From the NCBI GenBank assembly GCA_035063885.1, contig JAPSFM010000095.1, positions 1 through 20,350 on the forward strand: DNA of 20,350 nt, written 5' to 3'. Under the pieces are notes generated by a model. That model had not been told where the DNA came from. It did no database searches and saw only the letters and a list, made by a program, of their open reading frames with translations. The position numbers were made by a program, and so were the translations under genes. This document shows, one piece after another, positions 5,947 through 15,500 of this stretch. This DNA comes from CAADGY01 sp900696665 (lineage in GTDB: Bacteria > Acidobacteriota > Terriglobia > Bryobacterales > Bryobacteraceae). Within the stretch, counting starts at the first letter, position 1. Each line of letters begins with the position of its first letter.

Positions 5947-7728
5947 GTGACCGATCCCCGCCGGGAGTACATCCGCCGTTTGAGAACACGGCGGTCGGAA
6001 GCGAACGTGCATCAGCGATGGAACCGCAGAATCGGTCATCTGCGGCTCATCACCGGTTTTGTTGCCGTGCTGATCATGTGGCTCGCGGCCGGCCCGGGGC
6101 TGCTGTCTCCCTGGTGGCTGGCGGCTCCTGTTGTTGTCTTTATCGGGTTGGCGATCTATCACGAACGCGTGATCGCGCATCAGCGCAGCAGCCTCCGGGC
6201 CGCCATGTATTACAAAAGAGCGCTGGAGCGGATAGAAGACCGCTGGCACGGCAAGGGAGCATCCGGCGAGCGCTTCCTGGATTCCTCGCATCCCTACGCA
6301 CAGGACCTCGACATTTTCGGACACGCTTCACTTTTTCAGTTGCTCTGCCTTGCGCGAACACGCGCGGGAGAACAAACGCTGGCGAAGTGGCTGCTACAGC
6401 CAGCCACAGCCGGGGAAGTCCTTCTGCGCCAGCAGGCGGTGGAGGAACTGCGCGCACGCATCGATTTGCGGGAAGGGCTGGCTGTCTTGGGAGAGGACTT
6501 CCGGGTTGGTGTTCATCCTGACGCGCTCGCATCGTGGGGAGCAGGAGAGCCGGTATTGCACTCGTCTACGGCGCGCATTGTGGCGGCGCTCCTTGCATCA
6601 TCAGCCGTCGCAACGGCTGTTATCTGGGCACAGACCGGATGGCCGCTGCCGTTTCTGATGGTTCTGCTTGTCGAAGCAACTTTCGCACTGAAGCTTCGGG
6701 AGCGCGTCCTTGCGGTGGCGCATGCGGTTGAGCTTCCCGCCCACGATCTGGACCTGCTGTCGCAGGTGCTGATGCGGTTCGAGCAGGAGGAATTTACCTC
6801 CCCAAAACTCGTGGCGCTCAAGAAAGCGCTCGAAACGGAAGGCCTCCCGCCATCCCGCCGGATCAAGAAACTTCACCGGCTGACAGAACTGCTCGACTCG
6901 CGCGATAATCTCGCGGTGCGGATTATGGGGCCGCCGCTGCTTTGGACAACACAGATTGCTTTTGCGATCGAAGCCTGGCGAAAAACATCGGGCCCCGCTG
7001 TGGCCCGGTGGCTCCACACGGTCGGTGAGATTGAGGCGTTGTCGTCGCTCGCAGCCTACGCATACGCCCGCCCGGCGGAAGTTTTTCCGGAGTTCGTTTT
7101 CGATTCTCCTACTTTCGATGGGGAAGGACTCGGGCATCCACTGTTGATGGAGAGCAAGGTGGTCCGCAACGATGTAAGGTTCGGAAAAGACCGGCGGGTA
7201 TTGATTGTAAGTGGTTCGAATATGTCGGGCAAAAGTACGCTTCTGCGAACCGTCGGAACCAATGCCGTGCTCGCCATGGCCGGCGCTCCGGTGCGCGCGC
7301 GCCGGCTACGGCTGTCTTCTCTCACGATTGGAGCCTCCATACGCGTCACAGACTCGCTGCAAAGCGGCAGCTCCCGCTTTTATGCGGAGATCACGCGCAT
7401 CCGCCAGTTGATGGATCTGGCAGCGGGTGGAGAGCCTCTGCTGTTCCTGCTGGATGAACTCTTGCACGGAACCAATTCGCACGATCGCCGCATCGGCGCC
7501 GAAGCGATTGTTCGGACGCTTGTCGAACGCGGCGCAATCGGACTGCTCACCACCCATGACCTTGCATTGGCGGGCATCGCCGGCGTGCTCAATCCCGCAG
7601 CAGAGAACGTTCATTTCGAAGACCATCTTGAAAACGGCCGGATTTCCTTCGACTACACGCTCCACCAGGGCGTTGTACGAAAGAGCAACGCGCTGGAGCT
7701 GATGCGCAGCGTGGGCTTGCAGGTTTAG
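5947..7728 (+). CDS. Membrane-anchored MutS-like ATPase
   Basis: The protein has 593 residues from GTG 5947; upstream in-frame codons overlap the IS110 remnant, and the family usually begins with TDPR.EY, so GTG is preferred. A loose GAGG lies 14 nt upstream. Two membrane helices (about 34-51 and 55-71) follow a basic start, and a second hydrophobic pair lies at about 210-248. A MutS-core-like helical region comes next (LPAHDLDLLSQVLMRFE...). The C-terminal ATPase has Walker A GSNMSGKST (about 423-431), Walker B LLFLLDELLHGTNSHDR (about 498-514) and the H-loop TTHD (about 535-538). It lacks the MutS mismatch-recognition domain I and the Smr domain of MutS2. The role of these membrane MutS relatives is not established; ATP binding is secure and mismatch repair is unlikely. 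It converges on the protease gene with a 7-bp gap. Confidence 0.85.
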   Translation: MTDPRREYIRRLRTRRSEANVHQRWNRRIGHLRLITGFVAVLIMWLAAGPGLLSPWWLAAPVVVFIGLAIYHERVIAHQRSSLRAAMYYKRALERIEDRWHGKGASGERFLDSSHPYAQDLDIFGHASLFQLLCLARTRAGEQTLAKWLLQPATAGEVLLRQQAVEELRARIDLREGLAVLGEDFRVGVHPDALASWGAGEPVLHSSTARIVAALLASSAVATAVIWAQTGWPLPFLMVLLVEATFALKLRERVLAVAHAVELPAHDLDLLSQVLMRFEQEEFTSPKLVALKKALETEGLPPSRRIKKLHRLTELLDSRDNLAVRIMGPPLLWTTQIAFAIEAWRKTSGPAVARWLHTVGEIEALSSLAAYAYARPAEVFPEFVFDSPTFDGEGLGHPLLMESKVVRNDVRFGKDRRVLIVSGSNMSGKSTLLRTVGTNAVLAMAGAPVRARRLRLSSLTIGASIRVTDSLQSGSSRFYAEITRIRQLMDLAAGGEPLLFLLDELLHGTNSHDRRIGAEAIVRTLVERGAIGLLTTHDLALAGIAGVLNPAAENVHFEDHLENGRISFDYTLHQGVVRKSNALELMRSVGLQV

Positions 7729-7735
7729 GAAGGGC

Positions 7736-10700
7736 TTAGGAAGCGTTACGCGCGCGGGCCATCCAAAGCGCCGCCAGCCCGATGAACACAGCGAGAACGA
7801 ACGCCATGACGCCGTTCCAACGCAGCCAGGAAGCCTGTTGGCCCGCAAAAGTCAGAGCTTTCGGAATGGCGCCCAGCCAGAACAGCGAAACGCCGCATGT
7901 CACCGGGTCCGGACCGCCGGACTTGATGACCAGAATAAGCAGGCCAAACGCCACGAGCACGATGCCTGCATAAGCGGCCCATTGCAGAATTGTCGCGGCG
8001 CCGGAAAGCGCAAGGAGCGCAGCTACCGTTCCGGCGAATAGCAACCGCAGGGACGGCCTCAACAACCGGACGGTAATGACAACGGCGATGACACCGAGAG
8101 CCAGCCAGAGCACAGCGCTTCGGGCCGCGCCGGCAACGATCTCGATGGCTGGAAAGAAGCCGCTTACATCGGGCAGGCTCCAGAGATCGAGCGAGTAGCG
8201 AGGTCCGGGAACCCATTCGAAGAGCCGTTTTGCACATGCGTTGAAGCCCCAGATCAGCAGCGTGACGGAAGCGGCCCGCAGGAGCGGCGCCGGAGCGCGG
8301 CGCCAGGCGGTTGTCACGCTCTGCCGTAAGACGTCCAGAGCCACCACTCCAAGCAGAACGGCAAGGGCCAGTACGAGAACCAGAACACAGATGCCAATTA
8401 CCATGCCCGCAAGGAACGTGCTCCACGGCATAGCGGTGTCGTAGCCGTTATACATACCGGGCCAGCCGCTGATTGTGCCGGCAATATTCAAAACCATGGT
8501 GGTCAAAGTCACCAGCACGTATGTACGCGTATGGTAGGTGTGCCGGCCAGCGCTCAGGCTCTTTAGGAATAGGATAAACGCGATGGCAACCAACACTCCT
8601 ATGAATCCCGGAGCGAGAAAACGCTGGATTCGCGGCCGCGCGAAGTCGCGGAGCCACTGCTCAGGAAGCTTGATAAACGACCTTTGAAATGACGGTTCGC
8701 CGCCGATGACCTGCACTTCCCAGCGTACGCGGGCTTCGCCGATCCGGAAGTCCGGATTCTCCCAAACGAACGTGTGATCCGTCCGGTTCTCTCGCTTGCG
8801 GGTCTGCGAATCGACGAGACTCCAGCGGTTCACCGGAATGTGCTGCCCTCTTAGCCAATCCTCGGCAATGCTCCGGGCCTGCTCGGGCGGAAGCTGCGCA
8901 CCGGCAGCGTTTTCATCCAGAAGATGATCCGTTCGCACGACGGCTCCGGACTGATCCACGTAGACGCGCCACTCTTCTTTCTGAGCCGGTTTGAAGTAGC
9001 GGACTCGCCAAATGGCGGTGTGCGTGTGATCGCGCACCGCCTTTTCAGCCGTCTCTGAACCCGCGATGCGGCGGATATATTCCAACGGGGCCGGATTCAG
9101 GTTTGGCAGGAAGCGCCCGGCTCGTATCCAGGTGTCCGGGCCGAGGTTCCGCCGCCTCATTTCGTGGTCCGCGGCAGCATATGCCTCCTCGCGCGTGAGA
9201 CGGACTTGAATGAAGCCGCCGAATGGCCGCGGCTGAAAGAAAATGACGGCTACCAGTCCGAGAGCCGCCGCGGCGTACAACCTTCGCACCGGCCAGGATG
9301 GCGCCGCAGGCGTTGAGACAGTTGCTATCTGTGCAGGGGCCTCCGATGGGGACGGCTCGATGACAACGGCCTCCCTCACCTCCGGTGCTTCTAAGATCTG
9401 AAATCCATTTTGCCGCCTGTAATAGACAATCGACAGAATCAGTGGAATGGCGACAGCTCCCGCAACCACAAAGCCTGAAATGCGGAAGTACCAACTATCG
9501 GTCTGGAATAGGAACATGCCGATGAGCACCGCGTCCACCGTGTAGTGCCACACCAGCGTGGCCAGAATGCCGAACCGGATCATCAGATACCCTGCGGCTA
9601 CTCCGATTACGCCCACTTCAATCCCACGTATATAAGGGGGTTGTTGAGGATAGCCGGCGTGCAGAAAACCCCACACGAAGGCGGGGAGCACCACCGCCAG
9701 CCAGGTAAAACGCACCCATTTCCGCAGCAACGGAATCGCGAACAGGCGGAACCAGAACTCCTCCGAAGTAGCGGCCAGCAGGGAGATCGTCAACGGGAAC
9801 AACCACGGCAAATAGGTGGAGAGCAGGTTCGAATATTGCACCTCCTGCGGGCTCCAGATACCGAACTTGCGTCCGATCAGATAGAAGGCTACAACAAACG
9901 CAATGTGCGCGGCGGCGAAGCCGTAACCGGTAATGGTGGCAAGGAAGAACTCCTTCGTTCGCAGCGCTCGCGGCGACAGTGCGAGGGATACGGGCAGATG
10001 GCCCGGAAAAGCCTGGCGGTACAAAGGTGCGCCAGCCGCCGCGCCCAGCGCGACGTAAAGGAACATTCCGACGCCTGAAGCGACACCCAACAGTAACGTC
10101 ATGGTAACGGTTTCGCCCAAAGGTGTGCTCGTCGAGGCCTCGTTCAACGCTAGTGGAAGCGAGTTCCAATTGGTTAGCACCATCAGGACGCCTACCGCGC
10201 CGGCGATTATCAGCACTGCATTCCAGGGGATCTCGCGCCGCCGGACCGCGTTGAAAAGTACGATCAACGAAACGATGACCAGCAACAAATAGACAGCGGA
10301 GGCGGCCTGGGCCCAAAGCGTGTTTTGGGAACGCAACGCCGCATAGCTCCGGCGCCACGCTTCCGGTACGTGCAGAAACTCGTCGTATTTGCCGACGTTC
10401 TTGCCTTGCACAACGACAGTCCGGCGATAGGTTGCATCTTTGGCCCGGAAATGGTCTTCCTCCCAGGTGAAGAGGTAATCGCTTCGATTTGGCCGGTCGA
10501 CGCGCTGGTCCTCAACCAGCTTGTGCGGCGCCTGTGTTTGCCCTTTCAGAAAGCCTTGAGCAATGGCGAGAGCCTCGTCCCTTGAAAGCCGCGAGCCCGG
10601 CGCGTTCTCGGCAATTACGTGTTCAAAACCGACCATATCGCCGCCGGGCGAGAGTTGCACAATGCGCTCTTCCTTTCCGGGAGGACGGAACCAGCGCGCA

Positions 10701-11020
10701 CGCCATCGCCACACCGCCAGCCGTTCCCGCATCAGACGGTTCGCCTCTTCCAGGCCCAGTTCACGCTCCAAATAGATGGAGGATTCCTCTTGTGGAGCAA
10801 ACAACGTCACATTTCGAAAGCCTGATGGATCGAGGTTCCGCGTCCGGAGATACTCCGAGGCGCGCGCCGTAATCTGCCGTTTCGAAAGCTTGAGGTCGAT
10901 TGAGGCTTGCGGAAACGCCGCGTTGAAGTTGGCCCGCGTGTAGATAAGGGACAGCACCGCTACAAAAAGCACGACCCAGATCAACCGCCGGTCCGGCGAA
11001 TTCAGTTTTTCGGTGGGCAT
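7736..11020 (-). CDS. Large CPBP-family intramembrane metalloprotease with duplicated extracytoplasmic domain
   Basis: The protein has 1094 residues from ATG 11020, with a strong ribosome site (GAGAGG, 8 nt upstream); the GTG at 11026 is less likely. Order: N-terminal membrane helix (about 13-28), soluble domain A (about 45-228), a membrane block containing the CPBP active site, a Pro/Ala linker (about 545-575), a membrane helix, soluble domain B (about 605-795), then about eight further helices. The CPBP (Abi, CaaX-protease-like) motifs are all present: EEFWFR (about 420-425), His in GFLHAG (about 454) and His in WHYTVD (about 492). Domains A and B align along their length (RTRNLDPSGF/RRRNLGPDTW, YLFTWEEDHFRA/HTFVWENPDFRI) and resemble PepSY-like modules. 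The second membrane half lacks the catalytic motifs. Substrate is unknown. CPBP proteins are usually 200-350 residues, so the size is exceptional. Confidence 0.8.
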   Translation of the reverse strand: MPTEKLNSPDRRLIWVVLFVAVLSLIYTRANFNAAFPQASIDLKLSKRQITARASEYLRTRNLDPSGFRNVTLFAPQEESSIYLERELGLEEANRLMRERLAVWRWRARWFRPPGKEERIVQLSPGGDMVGFEHVIAENAPGSRLSRDEALAIAQGFLKGQTQAPHKLVEDQRVDRPNRSDYLFTWEEDHFRAKDATYRRTVVVQGKNVGKYDEFLHVPEAWRRSYAALRSQNTLWAQAASAVYLLLVIVSLIVLFNAVRRREIPWNAVLIIAGAVGVLMVLTNWNSLPLALNEASTSTPLGETVTMTLLLGVASGVGMFLYVALGAAAGAPLYRQAFPGHLPVSLALSPRALRTKEFFLATITGYGFAAAHIAFVVAFYLIGRKFGIWSPQEVQYSNLLSTYLPWLFPLTISLLAATSEEFWFRLFAIPLLRKWVRFTWLAVVLPAFVWGFLHAGYPQQPPYIRGIEVGVIGVAAGYLMIRFGILATLVWHYTVDAVLIGMFLFQTDSWYFRISGFVVAGAVAIPLILSIVYYRRQNGFQILEAPEVREAVVIEPSPSEAPAQIATVSTPAAPSWPVRRLYAAAALGLVAVIFFQPRPFGGFIQVRLTREEAYAAADHEMRRRNLGPDTWIRAGRFLPNLNPAPLEYIRRIAGSETAEKAVRDHTHTAIWRVRYFKPAQKEEWRVYVDQSGAVVRTDHLLDENAAGAQLPPEQARSIAEDWLRGQHIPVNRWSLVDSQTRKRENRTDHTFVWENPDFRIGEARVRWEVQVIGGEPSFQRSFIKLPEQWLRDFARPRIQRFLAPGFIGVLVAIAFILFLKSLSAGRHTYHTRTYVLVTLTTMVLNIAGTISGWPGMYNGYDTAMPWSTFLAGMVIGICVLVLVLALAVLLGVVALDVLRQSVTTAWRRAPAPLLRAASVTLLIWGFNACAKRLFEWVPGPRYSLDLWSLPDVSGFFPAIEIVAGAARSAVLWLALGVIAVVITVRLLRPSLRLLFAGTVAALLALSGAATILQWAAYAGIVLVAFGLLILVIKSGGPDPVTCGVSLFWLGAIPKALTFAGQQASWLRWNGVMAFVLAVFIGLAALWMARARNAS

Positions 11021-11047
11021 GATCACCGCCTCTCAGCGGCCGCTTTC

Positions 11048-11077
11048 TTGAGCGGGCCGGCTCTCCGATTCTGTTAT
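11048..11077 (+). promoter_or_regulatory. Candidate sigma70 promoter for purC-cvpA
   Basis: TTGAGC (11048-11053) and TGTTAT (11072-11077) are separated by 18 bp in the 79-bp divergent gap between the protease gene and purC, leaving a leader of about 16 bases that contains the GGAG ribosome site. This is a sequence match only. Confidence 0.4.
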
Positions 11078-11099
11078 TGTGTATTCAATCGGAGCGTTA

Positions 11100-11981
11100 A
11101 TGGTCCTACTTGAAACAAGTATTCCGCAAATGAAGCGCCACGCCCGGGGCAAAGTACGCGATATCTATAGGATTGACGGCCAGCTCCTGATTGTCGCCAC
11201 AGACCGGATCTCGGCGTTCGATTATATCCTGCCTACCGGAATTCCCGGCAAAGGGAAGGTGCTGACGCAGTTATCGATTTTCTGGTTCGACTTCCTGCGC
11301 GAGGTGGTTCCCACTCACTTCATCACGGCGGATGTTGCCCATTACCCCGATCCGCTGCCGGCTTCGCGGGATCAGTTGGAGGGGCGTTCCATGCTGGTGA
11401 AGCAGGCGGAGATGATTGAAATCGAGTGTGTCGCCCGCGGCTATCTCTCCGGCTCCGGATGGAAAGAATACCGGCAGTCGGGCACGGTATGCGGCATTCC
11501 ACTGCCGGCCGGACTGAAAGAAAGCGACAAGCTGCCTGAGCCGATCTTCACCCCCGCAACAAAAGCGCAGAGCGGGCACGACGAGAACATTTCTTTCCAG
11601 GCGGTTGTAAACCTGGTGGGTGAGGACCTTGCGCGGCAGCTTCGCGACCGCACGCTGGCAATCTATGCCCGTGCGGGACAGTACGCCGAAACGCGCGGCA
11701 TCATTATCGCCGACACAAAGTTTGAGTTCGGTTTCGTGAATGGAGAACTCGTGCTGGCCGACGAGGTGCTGACGCCGGATTCATCCCGATTCTGGCCCGT
11801 CGAAGAATATCAACCCGGCCGCGCCCAACCTTCCTACGACAAGCAGTTCGTTCGCGATTACCTGGAGTCAATTCACTGGGATAAGCAACCTCCTGCACCT
11901 GCGCTTCCGGATGACGTAGCGTGGAAAACAGCGGAAAAGTACAAGAGCGCCTACCGCGTGTTGACCGGAAAAGAGCTGTGA
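11100..11981 (+). CDS. purC: Phosphoribosylaminoimidazole-succinocarboxamide synthase (SAICAR synthetase)
   Basis: PurC condenses CAIR with aspartate using ATP to form SAICAR, in cytosolic de novo purine synthesis. The start is ATG 11100 with GGAG 6 nt upstream (the GTG at 11079 lies within the promoter), giving 293 residues. This is the longer PurC form, versus about 240 in the E. coli type. Diagnostic segments are RGKVRDIY (ATP-binding N-lobe), ATDRISAFDYILP, IECVARGYLSGSGWKEY, the acidic KAQSGHDENISF, ADTKFEFGF and ADEVLTPDSSRFW. All expected motifs are present and the gene appears intact. The next gene, cvpA, overlaps its stop codon, so the two are probably translated together. Confidence 0.95.
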   Translation: MVLLETSIPQMKRHARGKVRDIYRIDGQLLIVATDRISAFDYILPTGIPGKGKVLTQLSIFWFDFLREVVPTHFITADVAHYPDPLPASRDQLEGRSMLVKQAEMIEIECVARGYLSGSGWKEYRQSGTVCGIPLPAGLKESDKLPEPIFTPATKAQSGHDENISFQAVVNLVGEDLARQLRDRTLAIYARAGQYAETRGIIIADTKFEFGFVNGELVLADEVLTPDSSRFWPVEEYQPGRAQPSYDKQFVRDYLESIHWDKQPPAPALPDDVAWKTAEKYKSAYRVLTGKEL

Positions 11982-12535
11982 ACTGGTTCGACATCGTACT
12001 GTTGATCATCGTCGGCAGTTCGGCGGTGGCAGGCTTCCTGAAAGGCTTCGTCCGGGTTGCACTAGGCCTGGTCGCGACTGTTGCCGCCTTCCTTCTTAGC
12101 CTCGGGTTCTATCGCATGGCGGGAGGATGGTTCACGCCCGTCGTCAGCTCTCCCAACACGGCGAAGTTGCTGGGATTCGTCACGATTTTCACCGGGGTGC
12201 TTCTGCTTGGCTGGCTTGCCGGCATACTGCTCTCCCGTTTTCTGCGGGCCGTGGGGCTGAGCTGGGTGGATCGCTTAGGTGGCGCAGTGGCCGGCACGGT
12301 TCGCGGCGTTGTGTTCGCCATCGTTATTCTCACCATCATCGTTACCTTCAAAGCCGATCCCCGGTTCATCGCCGAATCGCAGTACGCCCCCTATGTCGTC
12401 CGCGCCTCGCATGTCGCGGTGCAGTTTGCGCCGCGGGAATTGAATGACGCCTTTCGCAGCGGCTATCAACGCTTACGCCAAGCATGGTCCGAGGTAAAGA
12501 AAGGCGTTCCCAAACTGCCGGTCGAACCCATGTGA
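11978..12535 (+). CDS. cvpA: CvpA-family inner membrane protein
   Basis: The protein has 185 residues from GTG 11978, which shares GTGA with the purC stop; the family start NWFDIVLLIIVGSSAVAGFLKGFVR follows immediately. Longer in-frame starts inside purC are rejected. Four membrane helices are visible (about 5-22, 26-45, 62-84, 100-125), with the conserved G..KGF(V/A)R loop after helix 1 and the WVDRLGGAVAGTVRG segment before helix 4. The tail is soluble and basic. CvpA proteins affect colicin V export and envelope stress resistance and in many bacteria sit beside purF; here the purine partner is purC. The molecular activity is unknown. Confidence 0.9.
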   Translation: MNWFDIVLLIIVGSSAVAGFLKGFVRVALGLVATVAAFLLSLGFYRMAGGWFTPVVSSPNTAKLLGFVTIFTGVLLLGWLAGILLSRFLRAVGLSWVDRLGGAVAGTVRGVVFAIVILTIIVTFKADPRFIAESQYAPYVVRASHVAVQFAPRELNDAFRSGYQRLRQAWSEVKKGVPKLPVEPM

Positions 12536-12578
12536 AGACAATTTAAACCGTACTAAAGGCGTTTGATACGATGGATTT

Positions 12579-15500
12579 ATGAGTCGTCTCGCTTCTTTGG
12601 TATGCTCCGGCGTGTGCTTTGTGGCGTCGGTTATGGCGCAGTCCGACCGCGGAACAATCACCGGACGCGTGCTCGATCCAACGCAATCGGCAGTGCCGGG
12701 AGCAGCGGTCGCGGCAGCGAATGCCGCCACTGGAATAAAGTACACGGCCACTACCAACGATACCGGCAACTACTCCATACAACAGGTTCCCGCAGGCACG
12801 TACGAGGTGACTATTGAGGCCGCGGGTTTCCGGCGATATGTGCAGAAAGCGGTGGAGCTCAATGTCGCCCAAACGGCGACATTGAACGTGACGCTGGATG
12901 TCGGCCAGGTGGAACAGACAATAGAAGTTACCGAATCCGCCGGGGTAATCGAATCCTCCACCTCCGATTTGGGTACGGTCATCAGCCGTGAGCGGATGAT
13001 CGATTTGCCGCTTTCCGTATCGGCGAACATGCGCAGCCCGGAACAGTTCATTTTTCTCGCGCCGGGCGTCACCGGCAACGCGCGGGACACGCAAATCAAC
13101 GGATCGCAATCGCGTGCGAAGGAAGTGCTGCTCGATGGCGTGAGTTCCGTTAGCCCGGAAAGCGGCGGCATTCTGTTCACGTATCCTTCGGTGGAGTCCA
13201 TCGGCGAATTCAAGCTGCTCAGTGCGAATTTCAGCGCCGAATACGGGCGCACCGGCGGCGGGTTTGAGATTTTCACCACCAGATCCGGCGGCAACGATTT
13301 TCACGGCGCGGTATTCGATTATTTTCGAAACGACGTTTTCGACGCGCGCGGGTTCTTTGCCAACACCACTCCGGTGAACCGGCAGAACGAATTCGGCGCC
13401 GCGCTCGGAGGCCCTATCCGCATTCCGGGTGTTTACGATGGCCGCAACAGGTCCTTCTTTCACTTCGTGTACGGAGGATTCCGGTACCGCGCAGGTGCGA
13501 CGAATCAGTTGTTCAGTATTCCGCCGGTGGATTTCCGCAACGGCGATTTCTCGCGACTCGGCCGCCCTGTCTATGATCCAGCCACCACGCGCGTTGAAGG
13601 TGGAAGGACGGTGCGCGATAGCTTCCCCGGCAACATCATCCCGCGCGAGCGGTTCAGCAGAGTTTCTCAACAGATTCTGTCCCTGTTGCCGCAACCGGCG
13701 AATTCCGGCATTCTGAACAATTTCCTGTCCGTTGGCGCACAGAGGTTCAGGCGCGACCAGGTTGACCTGAAGGTCGATCACGCCTTCAGCGACCGGAACC
13801 GCATCAGCGGATTCGCCTACATCGGGACGCAGAACAACGTGGATCCGGAGCGCCTGCCCGTTCCTTTCACTAGCGCGCTCGATCGCGATTATCGCTCGCG
13901 ATGGATTCGCATCAATCACGATTTTATTGTTTCGCCGGCAACCCTGAACAACTTCCGCATCGGTTTTACGCGCGAAGCCGAGTATTGGCAAAAGCTTTCC
14001 GCGGGTGGGGATTGGGCGAACAGGCTAGGCGTGGCCGGGCTGATCGCCAGTGAAGGAACGTTCCCGCAAGTGCAGTTCACGGATGGACTCACGACGTGGG
14101 CCGACGATTCGAAATCGGTAGGCCAGCAAGCCAACAACGTGTGGCAGATCACGGAAACCCTCAGCCACATTCGCGGGAACCATTCGCTGAAGTTCGGTGC
14201 GGATGCACGCTGGTTGCAGACCAATGGGGCGGATTTCTTCCTGTCGCAGGGAATGTTCCGCTTCAACGCGCTTGAGACCGGGTTGCCCGGCGTTGCGAAC
14301 TCAGGGCACGCCTTTGCCAGCTTCCTTCTTGGCGCCGTAGACCGCGCGGAACAGAATGTGGTCGCCATCGTACCCGGCAACCGGTATCGCTACCTGGCGC
14401 TATTCGTGCAGGATGACTGGAAGGCCACCCGCAAGCTGACGCTGAACGTGGGATTGCGCTACGACCTGTTCTTCCCAAGGACCGAAGCTCACGACAACTT
14501 ATCGGGCTTTGCGCCGGATGTGCCCAACCCCGCGGCAGGCAATCGCCTGGGCGCCATCGCTTTCCTCGGCGATGGTCCGGGACGCAATGGCCGTAGCAGC
14601 TTCGCGGATACCTATTACCGCAACTTCGGCCCGCGGTTTGGCTTTGCCTATTCGCTGACTGAGAAAACGGTTCTGCGCGGTGGTTATGGGCTTTACTACG
14701 CGCCCGGCAACGCGACCGCCGGCCTGCGCAGTTCTCAGAGTTTCGGATTCGGTTTCAACTCCCGGCCGACGCCCGCTTCTCTCGACAACGGCGTGACGCC
14801 GGCGTTTAACTGGGACAACGGATTTCCAGGAGGCTTCCCGCTGCCGCCGAGGATCGATCCGTCGGTCGCCAATGGCAGCGACGTGAATTACATCGGGCGC
14901 GACGACGGGCGGCCGCCGTACTTCCAGAATTTTCTGTTCAGCATTCAGCGCGAGTTGCCGTCGCGCATCCTGGTGGAGGCCTCCTATGTAGGAATCAAAG
15001 GAACGCGGCTCGGTACGAACCTGATCGACATCAACGAATTGGATCCGCGTTATCTCGCTTTGGGAAATCTGCTGACGCGTCCGGCGAATTCGCAGGAAGC
15101 ACGGGATGCGGGCGTCTCACTTCCCTACCCCGGCTTTACCGGCTCGGTGGCACAGGCGCTACGTCCCTATCCGCAGTTCAACCGCATCCTGCAGCGCTCC
15201 AATCCGAACGGCAACTCCACCTACCACGCGTTGCAGACAAAGTTTGAAAAACGCTTCTCGCGTGGTGTCACCTTTATGGCCAACTACACGTGGTCGAAGA
15301 CTATTTCCGATAGCAACGTACAGGCGGGCGGCGGTCCGGCCGGGCAAACCTATTACAACCGGACGCTGGAGAAAGCCATCAGCACGGAGGACGTGCCGCA
15401 TATCGTCAACATCGCCTATACGTACGAACTGCCATTCGGGCCCGGCAAGCCCTATCTGAATACGGCCGGCGCCCTGGGTAAGGTTGTGGGCGGCTGGGAA

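Noticed and set aside
11921..11977. Longer start for cvpA inside purC
   Set aside because: The extra 19 residues are charged and unlike the family; GTG 11978 gives the canonical N-terminus and the GTGA overlap.
12543..13991. 482-codon open frame antisense to the TonB-dependent receptor
   Set aside because: It mirrors the receptor's codon phase in GC-rich DNA, has no recognisable domain and overlaps a clearly real gene.
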